Source of the DNA: Chloranthus sessilifolius | Taxonomy: Eukaryota; Streptophyta; Magnoliopsida; Chloranthales; Chloranthaceae | NCBI GenBank assembly: GCA_021018995.1 | Contig: CM037591.1 | Coordinates: 75,233,901 to 75,297,900, forward strand | Direction of reading: 5' to 3' | DNA: 64,000 bases | Shown here: positions 1 to 11,109 of the stretch, in pieces | Layout of the letters: each line of letters opens with the position of its first letter | Numbering within the stretch: the stretch's first letter is position 1 | Notes under the pieces: generated by a model | What the model saw: the letters and a program-made list of their open reading frames with translations, nothing else | Database searches by the model: none | What the model was told of the DNA's origin: nothing | Program-made: the position numbers and the translations under genes

Positions 1-275
1 CATTCCGAAGTGGGGGGCATACAGTGTCGTCCTAAAAATGGGAAAGGAAAATTTATTATCTTTTGGAAAATTAGTCCTTCCGGTCATCTGACCAATCATC
101 CCAGAGTGGGGGGCGCACAGTGTCGTCCTAAAAATGGGAAAGGAAAATTTAGTATCTTTTGCAAAATTTGTCCTTCCGGTCATCCGACCCATCATCCCGG
201 ACTGGGGGACGCATAGTACCTGCCTAAAAATGGGAAAGGAAAATTTATTATCTTTTGTAAAAATTTTCTTTGATG
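1..275. repeat. 96-bp tandem repeat, about 2.9 copies
   Basis: The marker CCTAAAAATGGGAAAGGAAA starts at 31, 127 and 223, exactly 96 bp apart. Each unit also carries a purine-rich GTGGGGGGC-like block and TCCTTCCGGTCATC. The array is cut by the left edge and decays after about 275. It lies in the 3' noncoding tail of the Tat-like element, where plant elements of this group often carry tandem repeats. Confidence 0.93.
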
Positions 276-599
276 CCTTAAGCGTGAGGGGAAATAATGG
301 GTCCCAATTTGAGCATAGTCGAAACCGTCCAAGGTCGGACATGGATGAGGTTCAGAATGCCAATCTCCTTGGATCAAACTGAGCCTTTATCCTTGCCTCG
401 GGTCATGTGTTTGATGGAGCGACCGTGGTGATATGCTCGGCAAAGACTCGATTTGAGTAAACATGAGCGGCCCAGCAGGATCAGATGGATTAGGGTTGTA
501 ACCGAGGGAGTAATTGATGACTTTCTCTTTTTCTTTCTTACAACCTTTTTGCGCACAGCGCCCAAGATGGGTTTTCGTCATGCTCGTCATTTCCCTCTT

Positions 600-742
600 T
601 TTTACCCGTAGCGCCCTTTCAGGTTTTCACTACGTCCATGGGTATGCATTTTACCCCAGGCCCCTTTTCAGGTTTTCACCTAGTCCACACAAGCTTGCTG
701 TTTTTACCCATGGCACCCTTTCGGGCTTTCACCGCGTCCTTT
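600..742. repeat. Three diverged ~50-bp tandem units
   Basis: The core CCCTTTCAGGTTTTCAC, followed by a variant of CGTCC, recurs with its TTTTCAC (or CTTTCAC) part at 624, 673 and 726, so the spacing is 49 and 53 bp. It sits in the 3' noncoding tail of the Tat-like element, after the 96-bp array. Confidence 0.75.
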
Positions 743-1382
743 TTGCTTTGAGCTTATATTTTCTTTTTCTTTTCTTCTTTATTTTCTCAAAGGCCATGAC
801 ATGGACGTCGACTCTGTCATAGCTGGCTAGATGGAGTTCTTTATGTTGTCTCCCAGCTTGGCTTGTGCTGATTCAACGGATACTGTGACTACTAGTAGAC
901 CTTGAAGAGGGCTTTCTCTCGGGATGAATCGTGGTCATGGGTAAGGTTAGAAATTTTGAAGGTATTCTAGGGTTAAAAGGTTTCCTTAATTAGGTTCCAA
1001 CTACTGTAATACACTTCTTTCTTGGGGGTTTTTACTATACATGCCCCATGATTTTTCAATCTCTTTTCTTTTCTATTTTTTTTTTCTTTTTACTTTTTTC
1101 AAAAATCTCTTTTTAGGGTTTTACATTTCTGATTTTTTTAGATTTTTTAGGGTAAGTCTTTCCTCTTCTCTCTGGTATATACACACATTTTTCCTTTTTC
1201 TGGGAGGGGGTATGAAAGAAAGGCCAATGGCTCAAATTGGGTAGCAAAAGGGTATGCGCATTTAGGGATGCTTTTTGGCTACTTGGTTTTGAAATGATGG
1301 CCTCTTTTAAGGGGCCCTTAAGCATTCACGTATCCATCTTATTAATACTTACCTTGTCGTAGGAGACTTAGAAATAGAATCT
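743..1382. other. 3' noncoding tail, pyrimidine-rich on plus strand
   Basis: No coding frame is convincing. About 1040-1200 is strongly T/C-rich (A/G-rich on the element's own strand). This could include a polypurine tract, but no LTR edge follows it in the window. Confidence 0.4.
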
Positions 1383-2558
1383 TTAGACGCATCCAACATT
1401 GATGGGCTCAGGAAAGTGATCTCCGTCCATGGTAGCGAGGTGGAGCGCGTACCCCAGGAGTACTTCTCGGATGACATAAGGTCCTTCCCAATTGGGCTTG
1501 AATTTCCCTCTCTGATCGGCGTGGAGAGATGGGAAGATTTTCTTGAGTATAGTATCACCCATCTTCAGATCTCGAACGTGAATACATTTGTTGTAAGCGT
1601 GTGCAATCCGCCCTTGATAAACCTGGGTGTGACATAAAGATAGGAGCCTTTTCTCATCCAACAAGTTTAGTTGTTCAAAGTGGGACCTCTCTCTTTCAGC
1701 TTCCGGTATATTAGACTCCATGAGAATGTGGAACGAAGGCACTTTAATTTCGACTGGCAGGACGACCTCAGTTCCATACACAAGGAAGAATGGTGATGCC
1801 CCTGTAGCGGTATGGATCGATGTTTTGTAGGCCCATAATGCGAATGGTAATATTTCACCCCAGTCTCAGTATGTGAAAACCATCTTCTCAAGGATGCAGC
1901 TGACTGTTTTGTTAGCAGCTTCTACAACACCATTGGTTTGCGGTCGATATGGTGACGAGCAATGATGTTTGATTTTATATTGCTCGCAGAAGGCTCTAAT
2001 GCGCTTGTTTATGAAGTTGGTGTCGTTGTCCATGCTGATGTCCTTGGGTACACCAAATCGGTAGACGATGTTATTCTTGATGAATTTTTCAACATGGATG
2101 GCCATGATGTTTGTGTAGGAAGCCACCTTGACTCATTTGGTAAAATACTCGATGGCGATGAGGATAAACTGATGCCCGCTCGAAGCTTTCGGATTGACTT
2201 TTTCAATAATGTCGAGGCCCCAAGTAGCGAATGACCAAGGAGTGGTCATGCTGTGCAGATCAATGGTGGGAGCAGGTATCAGGCTGGCGTGCTCTTGGCA
2301 TTTGTAGCACTTCTGTATATGCTTGCAACAGTCAATTTCCATGGTGGTCCAAAAATATCCTTGCCGTAGGATCTTCTTGGCAAGCATGTGGCCATTGACG
2401 TGGGATCCGCATACTCGCTCGTGGAACTCTTTCATGATGTTGGCAGCCTCACTTTCGATCATGCACCTGAGCAAGATGTTGTTGTAGGATTGACTGTAGA
2501 GGCATTCGCCACAGATGATGTAATTAGTCACTAAACGTTGGATAGTCTGCCTGTCCAT
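1383..2558 (-). pseudogene. Integrase of Tat-like element, broken
   Basis: Integrase joins the element's DNA copy to the chromosome. The zinc-binding N-terminus is visible (residues CGSHVNGH, later CYKC), followed by the catalytic core with GLDII, DNDTNF and the PQTNGVVEAANK segment that carries the last acidic residue. The C-terminal part begins YGTEVVLPVEI. The three pieces are in related frames. A TGA at 2133-2135 replaces the usual Trp after YFTK, and another TGA sits just below 1866. It lies downstream of RNase H in the element's reading direction. The family call is secure; function is lost. Confidence 0.85.
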
Positions 2559-2582
2559 CTTGGACGTATTTTCAGGGAAAGT

Positions 2583-3600
2583 TCAAGTTTCGAGGAAGTT
2601 CATGATGTCTGAGAACCAAGGTGGCTCATCATCTAACTTTGTCGGTTCCTCAATTTGGAGGCAGAAGGCTGGCTCATTCCTCTGCTCAATCATGATCGAC
2701 TTCATCTTGACACCATATGGAATTTTGACCATTGATGCCAACGTTGCTAGTGCATCGGTAAAGCGAACTCTCATTCGCGGGACATAAGAGAAAGTAATAT
2801 CATCGAAACATACTATCAGATCTTTGAGGCTCATGGTATGGGACCAACTTCTGATCTTTCATCTTCCAATCACTGTTGGTCTGGCATATGTTCAATTATG
2901 GGTCACCAAACACCCTAAGATGAGTTACTTTCAGGTCCAAGGCTGCTTGTAAGCCTGTTGGGCATGCCTCATATTCGGCCATGTTGTTCGTGCATGGGAA
3001 GTTGAGCTTGATGGAGACCGTCAGATGAGATCCTTTTGGCGAAATCAGAATGGCACTGACTACTTGGCCCTCGGCATTTGCTGCTCCGTCAAAGTGCATT
3101 ACCCACGATTTCTCTGTGTCATCCTCTGTCATAAATAAGATGTCTTCATCTGGGAATTCAATTTTCAAAGGCTTGTAATCAGGTAAGGGATTGTTGGTAA
3201 GATGATCAGCAAGTGCTTGCCCCTTTATTGATTACTACATGACATACGTGATGTCAAACTCGAATAACAGGAGTTGCCAATGTGCAGTTTGCCCAGTGAG
3301 AGCTGGATTTTCGAACAAGTATTTTAACGGATCCAGTCGCGCTAATAGTATAATGACTTGGGACAGCAAGTAGTGGCAGAGCCTCTGTGTAGCTCAAACG
3401 AGAGCCAGGCATGCTTTCTCCAAATGAGAATAGCGTGTCTTGTAATCGGTGAATTTCTTGCTCAAGTAATAAATGGCCTGCTCTCTTCTTCCTGCTTCAT
3501 CATGTTACCCTAGGATACATCCCATCGAAACTTCTGTTGTGGAGAGATACATGAAGGGTGGTCTCTTGTGTTCAGGTGGTACCAATACTGGCTGGTTGAG
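2583..3600 (-). pseudogene. RT-linked RNase H plus second RNase H (aRH)
   Basis: About 3170-3600 encodes a decayed RT-linked RNase H (motifs like YYLSKKF and YSHLEK, with stops). About 2896-3120 encodes a second, better preserved RNase H with three acidic positions in HFDGAANAEG, MAEYEA and LRVFGD. RNase H removes the RNA strand during reverse transcription. A second, archaeal-type domain between RNase H and integrase is known from the Tat lineage and is the main reason for that assignment. 2583-2834 is the linker towards integrase. Confidence 0.75.
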
Positions 3601-3603
3601 AAG

Positions 3604-4818
3604 CTAACTCTTAATTTTATCGAATGCTTCCTGATAGTGGTCATTCCATTTGATTGGTGAATCTTTCCTTAGTAACATGAAGATCGACATGCAGATAAGA
3701 TTTAGTTGTGCTCCGATCTCCCTCTCTGTAGATGGCAGTGACATTTCAACGATGGCTTTTACCTTGATTGGGTCAACCTTGATGCCTCTTCTGCTGACAT
3801 GAAGCCCAGTAGTTTTCCTTACATGACACCGAATGCACACTTCTGAGGGTTCAGACGGAACATATATTTCCTCAGTCTTTTGAACAACTTCTAGAGGTTC
3901 ACCAGATGATCACCTCTTTCTTGAGATTTTGGTGATCATGTCGTCGACATATGCCTTAATTTCTCGGTACATCATGTCATAAAATAGCACTGTCATAGCT
4001 CTCTGATATGTTGCCCTAACATTCTTCAACCCGAACGACATGACTCAGTAGCAGAACGTTCCCCATGGGGTAATGAACGCCATCTTCTCTCGGTCTGCCT
4101 CAGCCATCTTGATTTGATTATATCTGGAGAATCCATCCATAAAAGAGAGCATTCTATGCCTTGTAGTGTTATCGACCAAGATGTCGATGTGTGGTAATGG
4201 GAAGTTGTCCTTTGGGCTCACCTTGTTCAGGTTTCTGAAATCAATGCACATGTGAACCTTTTCATCCTTCTTTGGTATTGGGATGATGTTGGCTAGCCAC
4301 TGTGGGTATTTGGAAACCATGAGAAACCCCGCATCGTACTGCTAGATGACCTCATCTTTTACTTTCAGCATCCACTCGGGTCTGAGGCATCTCAGCTTCT
4401 GCTTGATAGGCTTGACATCAGGATATAGCGGCAACTCCTGCTCGACCAAATCAGTATCCAGACCAGGCATATCCTCATATGACCATGTGAAAACATCTTG
4501 GTATGATCGAAGGAAATCAACCATGGTTTTTCTTTCCTCTGGAGATAGTGACGTTCCGATCTTGGTGATTCTGGGGAGCTCCTCGGTCCCTAGATTGATG
4601 TCCTCAATTTCTTCGACGATCAGGGTAGGGTCGTGCTCAAAGTTGGTGAACCATTCGAGGAGTTCATTGGGGAGCTCCTCAGTAGGGATTTCCTCTTCTA
4701 GATTTATGACTCCTATCTCTTCTTGTACTTTTACAGGAAAGGGGTTGACTCCACGTGGGACGAGATTTTTGATTAAGGCACCACTTTCTTTGATTTTATC
4801 GGGAATTTTGAAAGACAA
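3604..4818 (-). pseudogene. Reverse transcriptase of Tat-like element, broken
   Basis: The upstream part (4342-4818) is the conserved pre-RT segment with FTWSYEDMPGLD. Then come IPIPKKDEKVHMCIDFRNLN, FMDGFSRYNQI and the catalytic YVDDM at about 3938-3952. A TGA follows TPWGTFCY at about 4042, which may have been a CGA Arg codon, and further stops and a frame change follow. RT copies the RNA genome into DNA. The gene is clearly non-functional here. Confidence 0.88.
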
Positions 4819-4939
4819 TATTTTAGGATTTTATATCTTTTCTATTTTTTCACCTTTTTCTTTTCTTCGAAAAAATGCCCCTAGCAGCGTGGGTCTCTGT
4901 ATATACATTATATTGCTTGCCAAGGGCTAATCTCACTTT

Positions 4940-5170
4940 TTATAGGCTATTTTTTTTTGGGAAACGGGTGTTGAACTTCAAGCCACTCGTCGCTTCCAGA
5001 GTTTGAGGCATAGTCGCCCAATTTCTTACCTGTGGTGCTGCTCCTTTACCTGTTCGGTTGGAAGGGGTTGATTGATATGATTCTTCGAAGTCAGACTCCA
5101 TCATATTGATTCTGGGTTCGTCTAGGATTCTGTCCTCAAATGTCAGCAAGGTCCTGTAGTGGATTACCAT
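4940..5170 (-). pseudogene. Protease-RT linker segment
   Basis: A 76-codon open stretch lies between the protease and RT segments, ending about 120 bp upstream of the pre-RT ORF. It has no catalytic motif. By position it is a spacer of the polyprotein. 5171-5536 between it and the protease looks like the same spacer with more stops. Confidence 0.4.
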
Positions 5171-5536
5171 AGGGGGAGATTGTGCAGGAACGAAAGACTC
5201 TTCCTCAAAAAGGGATAGAATAGCTAGGTCTATTTCCAGGTTGGGGGGAATAATTTAGGGATTGGTGGCGTGGACAGGGGCTATCGGTATGTGGGGGGTT
5301 AATTGTGTTGCCCCATTTTGATCAATCTTCACAATCCCTATGCTCACGAAGGTATTCTAGATGTGAGGTCTAGGACAGGGTTCCTCTTCTAGGTTTATTC
5401 CCTTGGCTCTAGCAATAGCTATTGTTCGGGCCTTTTCCTTAGCCTCTTGGACCTCTTCTTTAGTGGGTTTGTAACCTAGCCCGAATCTGACTTGCTGTCC
5501 ACCCTTAGCCCTGATTGGCTCTTTTCTACCTTGTAA

Positions 5537-6205
5537 TTAGGGTCCCACCCCCTTACCTTTTTGATAGCCCCATTTCTGGAGCATTGCCACAGCCGCAAAC
5601 ATTCCGCCTCTGGTCTTCAAGGTGATACTTTTTGGGGGCTCTAGGACTACCACCGATACCTCGTATTCGAAGTTATGGAGGTCTGTATCTTCGATTGTGT
5701 ACAACACATCTAACATTTTGGGGTTCTCGATATTGTGGGTGGCTTTTTCTCTTTCATCATACCCTTCACCTATGATGGTGATGATTTTCTGCCCAGTCAC
5801 GAATTTAAGTTTCTTATGCAATATTGAAGGTATTGCCCTGACCTCATGCAACCAAGGGCACCCCAACAATAGGTTGAAGGAGGACATAATGTCCATGACT
5901 TGGAAAGGTATGGAAAAGGTCATTGGCCCGATTACGAGCTCATGGTCAACTTCCTCGATTATTTCTCTTCTCGTGTTATCAAATCCTCTAGCATTGGTTT
6001 TTGTCGGCCTTAACATACAAGAATCTACCCCTATTTTGGTAGCTGTTCTCAGAGGGCACACATTTAAAGCAGACCCATTGTCAATCAATACCAATGGGAT
6101 TACCAAATTTCTAGTTTCAATAATGATATTAAGAGATTTGGAATGATTATTTCCCTCATCTGGTAAATCAGCATTCGAAAAAGAGATAGCATTAGAAGCC
6201 ATCAC
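5537..6205 (-). pseudogene. Aspartic protease with G-patch-like tail
   Basis: The 222-codon frame carries the retropepsin active-site region VLIDNGSALNVCPL (residues about 40-53), then the flap/ILG-like LLLGCPWL (about 113-120). Its last 25 residues hold GMFAAVAMLQKWGYQKGKGV, a glycine pattern like a G-patch. The frame ends in TAA at 5537-5539, inside what would be the rest of that motif. Protease cuts the Gag-Pol polyprotein. D-N-G instead of D-[ST]-G is usual in this plant lineage. The frame is nearly intact, but it sits in a dead polyprotein. Confidence 0.8.
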
Positions 6206-6280
6206 CTACTCGATTATCTGCCTGACTTCATTTGGGCTTACTTGGAGAGACACATGCACATTCTTTAATGCCCCCATCAG

Positions 6281-6372
6281 GGCTTGGAAGTGAAGCCGGG
6301 ATGTCATTAACAGGTGTCAGATGGCGATATGGGCTTGGAAGTGAAGCCGGGATGCCATTAACAGGTTTCAAG
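6281..6372. repeat. 51-bp tandem duplication
   Basis: GGCTTGGAAGTGAAGCCGGG begins at 6281 and again at 6332. The copies differ by a few bases. It falls in the spacer between protease and gag and may have shifted the original frame. Confidence 0.8.
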
Positions 6373-6561
6373 TATGTGTTCTCGGCTCATCTTCTCAAAT
6401 GGATTTACCTCAGTAGTATCTTTCTTCCCCTCTGGTAGGGCTGACACTGGTACTAGTGCGTTCGACTGTTTGGAGATTTTTCCTGACCTGGTGACAAAAT
6501 CCACTGCCCCCTCCTTGCTGCTATCGGCATTGACATCTATTTGATCATAACTGAGCGGGAC

Positions 6562-6948
6562 CTAATGGGGATCGTAAGTTAGTCTCGAAATCTGGAATGG
6601 GGTGAAAGAGGGTGTCTGTGTTGATGGATTGGGATGGGTAGGGATCACCTGGTTAACTTTTGTAATAGATGGAAGGATAGAGTAAGTGGGCCAAATGGGG
6701 TTGGCGAGGTTTGTGGATGACTGTATCGGGGGTGATGGGATAGGGGTGGGCCAATGATAATTGATCAATGATGGAGGGGGATGGGGGACACAATCGGCCA
6801 TTGTATAGTTGGTGGGGGTGGTTGTGTATGACTGATATGAATTGATTTGGATGTAATTGACAGGAGTTGTCAATGGGAAATATACCCTAAGATCTGCTTG
6901 TGGTGTGTGGATAGGAAAGTAATAAGCCAAATTCAAAAGTTCAATCAC
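6562..6948 (-). pseudogene. Proline/threonine-rich gag-protease spacer
   Basis: A 128-codon frame is rich in Pro, Thr, Ser and Tyr (for example PHPPPSLINYHWPTPIPSPP). No known domain is visible. It lies between the gag zinc-binding segment and the protease, and such low-complexity spacers are common in Tat-group polyproteins. Coding use is likely but not provable by eye. Confidence 0.45.
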
Positions 6949-7139
6949 CCCAATGCTTTTAACCTCCCGGTCTCTTTATCGTGGTGCTACAAAATCTTCC
7001 TGGGCACAGATATACTATGACAGGTCAAGCTCCTCATCATCTTCTTCTACCATGCTAATAGCTTGTCTTGGACCTGCTCCTCCTGGTGGGTGTGGTGGTA
7101 ATAGCACTTGGTGTATGTTTGCATGCTAGTTAGCCTAGG

Positions 7140-8130
7140 GAAAAGCCGGAGGGATGATCTTACTAGCCTCTATTAAGTCTTGTATCGCATGATTCAGGGG
7201 GAAACAGTGATCAGTCGGGTGGCCTGGTATTTGGTGAAAGTTGCAATGGGTGTTGGGGTCATAGTTTCTCTAAATTGGATTCGGCAGGGGTTGTGGCTAG
7301 ACTGTTGTAACCAAACCCTTTTTAATTAACAAAGGCAGCAAAATGTTTAGGGACTGCCCCAAGGGTGTGAAGACTCGATCAAAACAGGATTTTCTCTGCT
7401 CTGGAGTCATCTGTGCCCCTTGTCCATTTCTGAATCTTCGCATCGGCTCGCTTCTGGTCGGGGCTGGCTGTGTCGCGCTAAACTAGAACGGGGTTGTGCT
7501 GGTATTGGGTCTTATATTACCGACTGTTTGTATATCCACCCCGATTCTTCTTTCATTTCTCTAATCGGTGAACCTTCGGACCCCACTGTTTACGATTTTG
7601 TTCAACCGTCCTTGTATCACATCTTCGCAGTGATTGGTGTTCCTTACCAAATCAAAAAAGCAAGACTGCTGTTGGTATACCAGAAAATCTGAGATGACCG
7701 GGTGGGTATTTTTAAAAATCATTTCAATCTGCTCATTATCGGGTATTTTGTTCCTAACATGAGATGTCAGTGCCCTCCATCGCCCAAGATAATCACTAAT
7801 GCTTCGTCGGGCTTCTGCTTTAGCCGGGCTAGGTCCAATTTTATGGGTTTAATGTCTATATTGTAGACATATTGCTCTTGAAATAAGTGGGTCAGATCCT
7901 TCCAAGTTTTGATCATGGAAGGTTCCAGGGAAGTGAACCACCTTAAGACCAGGCCCGTAAGGCTCTTTTAGAAGACCTTTATGAGCAAACGCTCATCCCC
8001 TCCGTACTAGCACATGTCATTGCAGTAGGACTTGAGATGCGTAATGGGGTTACCCATGCCATTATATTTGTCGAAGATCGACACTTTGAATTTCGGGGGT
8101 AAGGGGACTTTAAAAAATAGGCATAGGTTA
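7140..8130 (-). pseudogene. Gag core and zinc-binding segment, broken
   Basis: Gag forms the particle that holds the RNA. About 7690-8130 read on the minus strand contains FDKYNGMGNPITHLKSYCN, SLTGLVLRWFTSLEP and MIKTWKDLTHLFQEQY, the plant retrotransposon gag core. About 7140-7260 contains HCNFHQIPGHPTDHCFPL, a Cys/His segment followed by AIQDLIEA, as in Tat gag proteins. Several stops and frame changes interrupt it. 8131-8609 is poorly conserved gag sequence. Confidence 0.8.
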
Positions 8131-8609
8131 GAAAAGTTCGTGGCATGGATCTTAGTTCTACCCATCTTCATTAATTATTTCTGGATCTTGCCCAGTTGTT
8201 CCTTCAATTGCTTGGATTCTTTGGATGGTGGTGCCGTTCTTTCGACTGTCGGCCTACATTCACTTTGCACTACCGGTGGGTTGGTGATTACGGGTGGCGA
8301 GGGATTGATACTTGTGTGTGCCCCCATATAAGCCCCGTTATTTCTTATCTCATCTTCCTCATACTGTGGGTCTTCATAAAATGGGGGAAGGGTGAGATTT
8401 TCCTATTGATGTTGGGTAGTCTGAAGGGGTGCTGGGTGGGACCACTGTTCATGGGGGAAATTTTGTGGAATGATGGGATGAGTGGAGGTTGGGTTTTAGA
8501 TTAGGGCTTGATGAGGCCATTGTGCCTGGGGGAATTCATGGGGATGAGTTTGAGATGTAGGATGATGGGTGAGTTGGGGTTGATGAATGGTGTAAGATAG
8601 GTTCCTGTA

Positions 8610-9629
8610 TTAGGTTGGGTATGATGAGTGAATGGGATTTTGAGGGGATTGTGGAGGGTGTGGGTATGAGGCTCTAAGGTTGGGCCTTGCTGGGCTTGGG
8701 CCATAGGGCCTGGGTGGGTCTAGACCATGGAACCTTGGTGGGTCTAGCCCATTGGGCCTTAGTGGGCCTGACCCATTGGGCCTTAAGGCCCGCTCCAATG
8801 ACCCCATGGTTGGTGAGGGTCTTGGGTGGTATGGATAATGGGGGGTTGATGAGAGTTTTGGAGAAAAGGGGCATTGAGATTTGTGAGTGTATGAGATGGG
8901 TTTGTGAGGGGTGGATAAGGGTGGCTGCTTTGAGAAGCCTTCTAGCTGGTGTAGGCCCTTACCATTTCCTCCATCATGGCCATTGGATTGGTTTAGGGGG
9001 TGGGTGTAGGGGGTGTATCTAATGGAAGGGGAATATAGGGTATGGATTGGGTGGGTGTGTGGGAAAAATCGGGCATGACCCCGGTAAAATTGGGACTGAC
9101 CTAGGTATATGAGGGGGTATTGTGTGTGGTTTGTGAGGATGAGGGATGATTGGTCATTGATTGGGGGGATTGGGGAAAATGTGGAGTAAAGGAGGAGGAT
9201 TGGTTTGGATTTTGGGAAGGTATGGGTGAGAGATGGGGGAATTTGGAAGAGTGTATGTGGCAAAACGTGGCTTGTTTGGATTGGATGGAGATGAGGGGGG
9301 TGTACTGGATGTGGAAGGAAAATGGGGTAAATTTTGGTTTGAGGTGGGGAAAGAATAGGGTGACACATAAGGTGGATTTTGGGTAAAGGTGGTGGAAAAA
9401 TTGGGGGGATTTTAATTAGATGTGGATGGGTCTTGAACGGATGTGGATGGGGAAAGGGATGAGCTTTGAATGGGTGCGGATGGGAATATGGGTGCACCAA
9501 AGTGTCCGTGACGGTGAATGATGGTTGGGTGAGTGGAATGGAGGTGAACATTTCCTTCGAATGAGAATGGGTTGGGGAGACAGGCAGGGATGAGTCAGGA
9601 TCGGCATACGCCGCATCTACCGCCCACAA
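8610..9629 (-). pseudogene. Proline-rich gag N-terminal region, 339 codons open
   Basis: This is a long open frame rich in Pro, His, Ser and Thr. Near the end it has a short internal repeat of the type RPNGLDPP / RFHGLDPP. The plus strand is G-rich here (many TGGG and GGGCC), so the openness may owe much to base bias: low-complexity DNA rarely forms stops in this frame. Its position just upstream of gag core and downstream of the leader fits a gag N-terminus, which in this lineage often has a proline-rich stretch. The true start is not fixed. Confidence 0.4.
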
Positions 9630-10107
9630 CCTGGCTTGGTGACGGGTTGGGTACGGATGCCTCAGGTGGGGTCTGTAGAATTTTCTCCTTCTTCCCCTGT
9701 GGGATGACGGAGGGTAAGGTGATGTCGTTATGCCGGCGCCACAAGCTATGTATTTTTGGGTTTTTTATTTTATTTTAAAATAAGTGAATCTTTACGATGA
9801 AGAACTTCGGGACCTTTGGAATTCTTGTTTCGGGTAGTGTTCACACCCTAAATATCTCTCGCGGTGGGCTTCCAACGTGCTTCAGAAGAATCAAAAGGGA
9901 AACCCTTCGATCTATGTGAAGGCACGGAAAACCACGCGAACAACCCGATCCCCCGGAGCAAAGCAATAAGAGAGTGACCTCTTTTGACTGGTGATGGCGT
10001 ATTGGGTGTTGAAGAGTGTAGGATCTATTAGAGATACTAAACCACTTAGCGGGGGACTCGGGGAGGTGATAAAGGCCTTAGATTCGGGCTGCCCAGCTTA
10101 GAACCGG

Positions 10108-10272
10108 CTTGGCGTGTGTATTATATGCGCTAGGCCAAATTCTGGAGATTTTGGATTAGTGTGTGTATTACACACGCTAGGCTAAATCTGACAAGGGTTG
10201 GCTTGGCGTGTGTAATATACACGCTAGAGAAATTCTGGGCAAAAAAGGCATAGCATGTATATTATACACGCC
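10108..10272. repeat. Dyad word array in the leader, four units
   Basis: Four copies of a word close to TAGCGTGTGTATTATACACG are spaced roughly 45-50 bp apart. Examples are arms TAGTGTGTG / CACACGCTA at 10157-10179 around TATTA, GCGTGT / ACACGC at 10206-10224, and GCATGTATA / TATACACGC at 10253-10271 with a 1-nt spacer. The same word recurs in this element's own LTR (12112-12309). Confidence 0.85.
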
Positions 10273-10799
10273 AGGCAAAAATAGTTTGTATAAACTATTT
10301 TGACAGCAAATAGTAGGCTCGAATTGGGTCTATTTTATGGGTTTTCTGAAAGCGATGCTTTCGGGGACTATGTTTTTCTGCTGTAACGGGTCCCTACTCA
10401 CCAAAACTAGGGATACAAGGTCGATTCGGGACAACTAACACACTCCCCCATGAGTTTTAAGCTTTGTAACAAGATCGGTTACCCACTCGATATACCTCCG
10501 ACGCAAATGCCTTCTCAGATACTGGATGGGGTGGTATTGTTCTGGATCATCACCACTAGGGGCCGCCACCGTACTAAGAACCGGGTGTTTGTATTACTGC
10601 CTAAATTCCCAACCCTTTAAAAGCTACTATCGCCAAAATGATTTAAGTCCCTTAATTCAATTTTAAGGTTTAATTTTAAATTCAATTTTAAAAGAGAGTT
10701 TGCTTATTGTCCAAAAACAGGTTTTGATGATCTCGTGTCACCTCTACAGGCCGGCGTCCACTGATAAGATATGATTGTAAAAAGTAAAAGCTCACGTAG

Positions 10800-10946
10800 G
10801 CCCGCCAAATGGCTAAGGCGTGTAAATGTGCGAGTAAGCCCGCCAATTGGCTAAAGCTTGTAAATGATGAAAAAATAAATGAATTGTAAAGACGATGCTC
10901 AAGTATGCCCGCCAATCGGCTAATGCACGTAAATGATGAAAAAGTA
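10800..10946. repeat. Three diverged units GCCCGCCAA..GGCTAA..GTAAATG
   Basis: GCCCGCCA starts at 10800, 10838 and 10907. Each is followed by GGCTAA and then GTAAATG about 20 bp on. The spacing is uneven (38 and 69 bp). It lies in the leader between the primer site and gag. Confidence 0.75.
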
Positions 10947-11087
10947 GGGATAAGTAGAAATAAACCGAATCGTAGGGGTCAGAAAAATTGAGAGAACCGT
11001 AGGGGGGAGTAAAAATAAGAAAACAACCAAATGTTAGTAAAAATAATAAAAAAAAGCCAAATTTTGAGGGGAAGCTCTAATAGCTAC

Positions 11088-11105
11088 TCCCCAGCAGAGT
11101 CGCCA
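11088..11105 (-). other. Primer-binding site of Tat-like element
   Basis: On the minus strand this reads TGGCGACTCTGCTGGGGA, an 18-nt match to the style of a plant tRNA 3' end (begins TGG, complementary to CCA). It lies 4 bp inside the LTR edge at 11110. Ogre/Tat elements are reported to use tRNA-Arg primers; I could not test the exact tRNA. It fixes the element's orientation and the end of its 5' LTR. Confidence 0.8.
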
Positions 11106-11109
11106 TCAG

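Larger units (their letters stand above)
9630..11087 (-). other. Untranslated leader of Tat-like element
   Basis: This is the stretch between gag and the primer site, with no credible coding frame. It holds a dyad word array (about 10108-10272) and a diverged tandem repeat (10800-10946), each listed separately. The rest shows nothing I can name. Confidence 0.6.

Noticed and set aside
4346-4930. 194-codon plus-strand open frame
   Set aside because: It lies exactly opposite the pre-RT coding segment of the Tat-like element. The composition is Ser-rich and no domain is visible, so it is a shadow frame.
5622-6146. 174-codon plus-strand open frame
   Set aside because: Antisense of the protease, with no domain.
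8687-9386. Gly/Trp-rich plus-strand open frames
   Set aside because: They reflect the G-rich strand of the proline-coding gag region and have no start context or domain.
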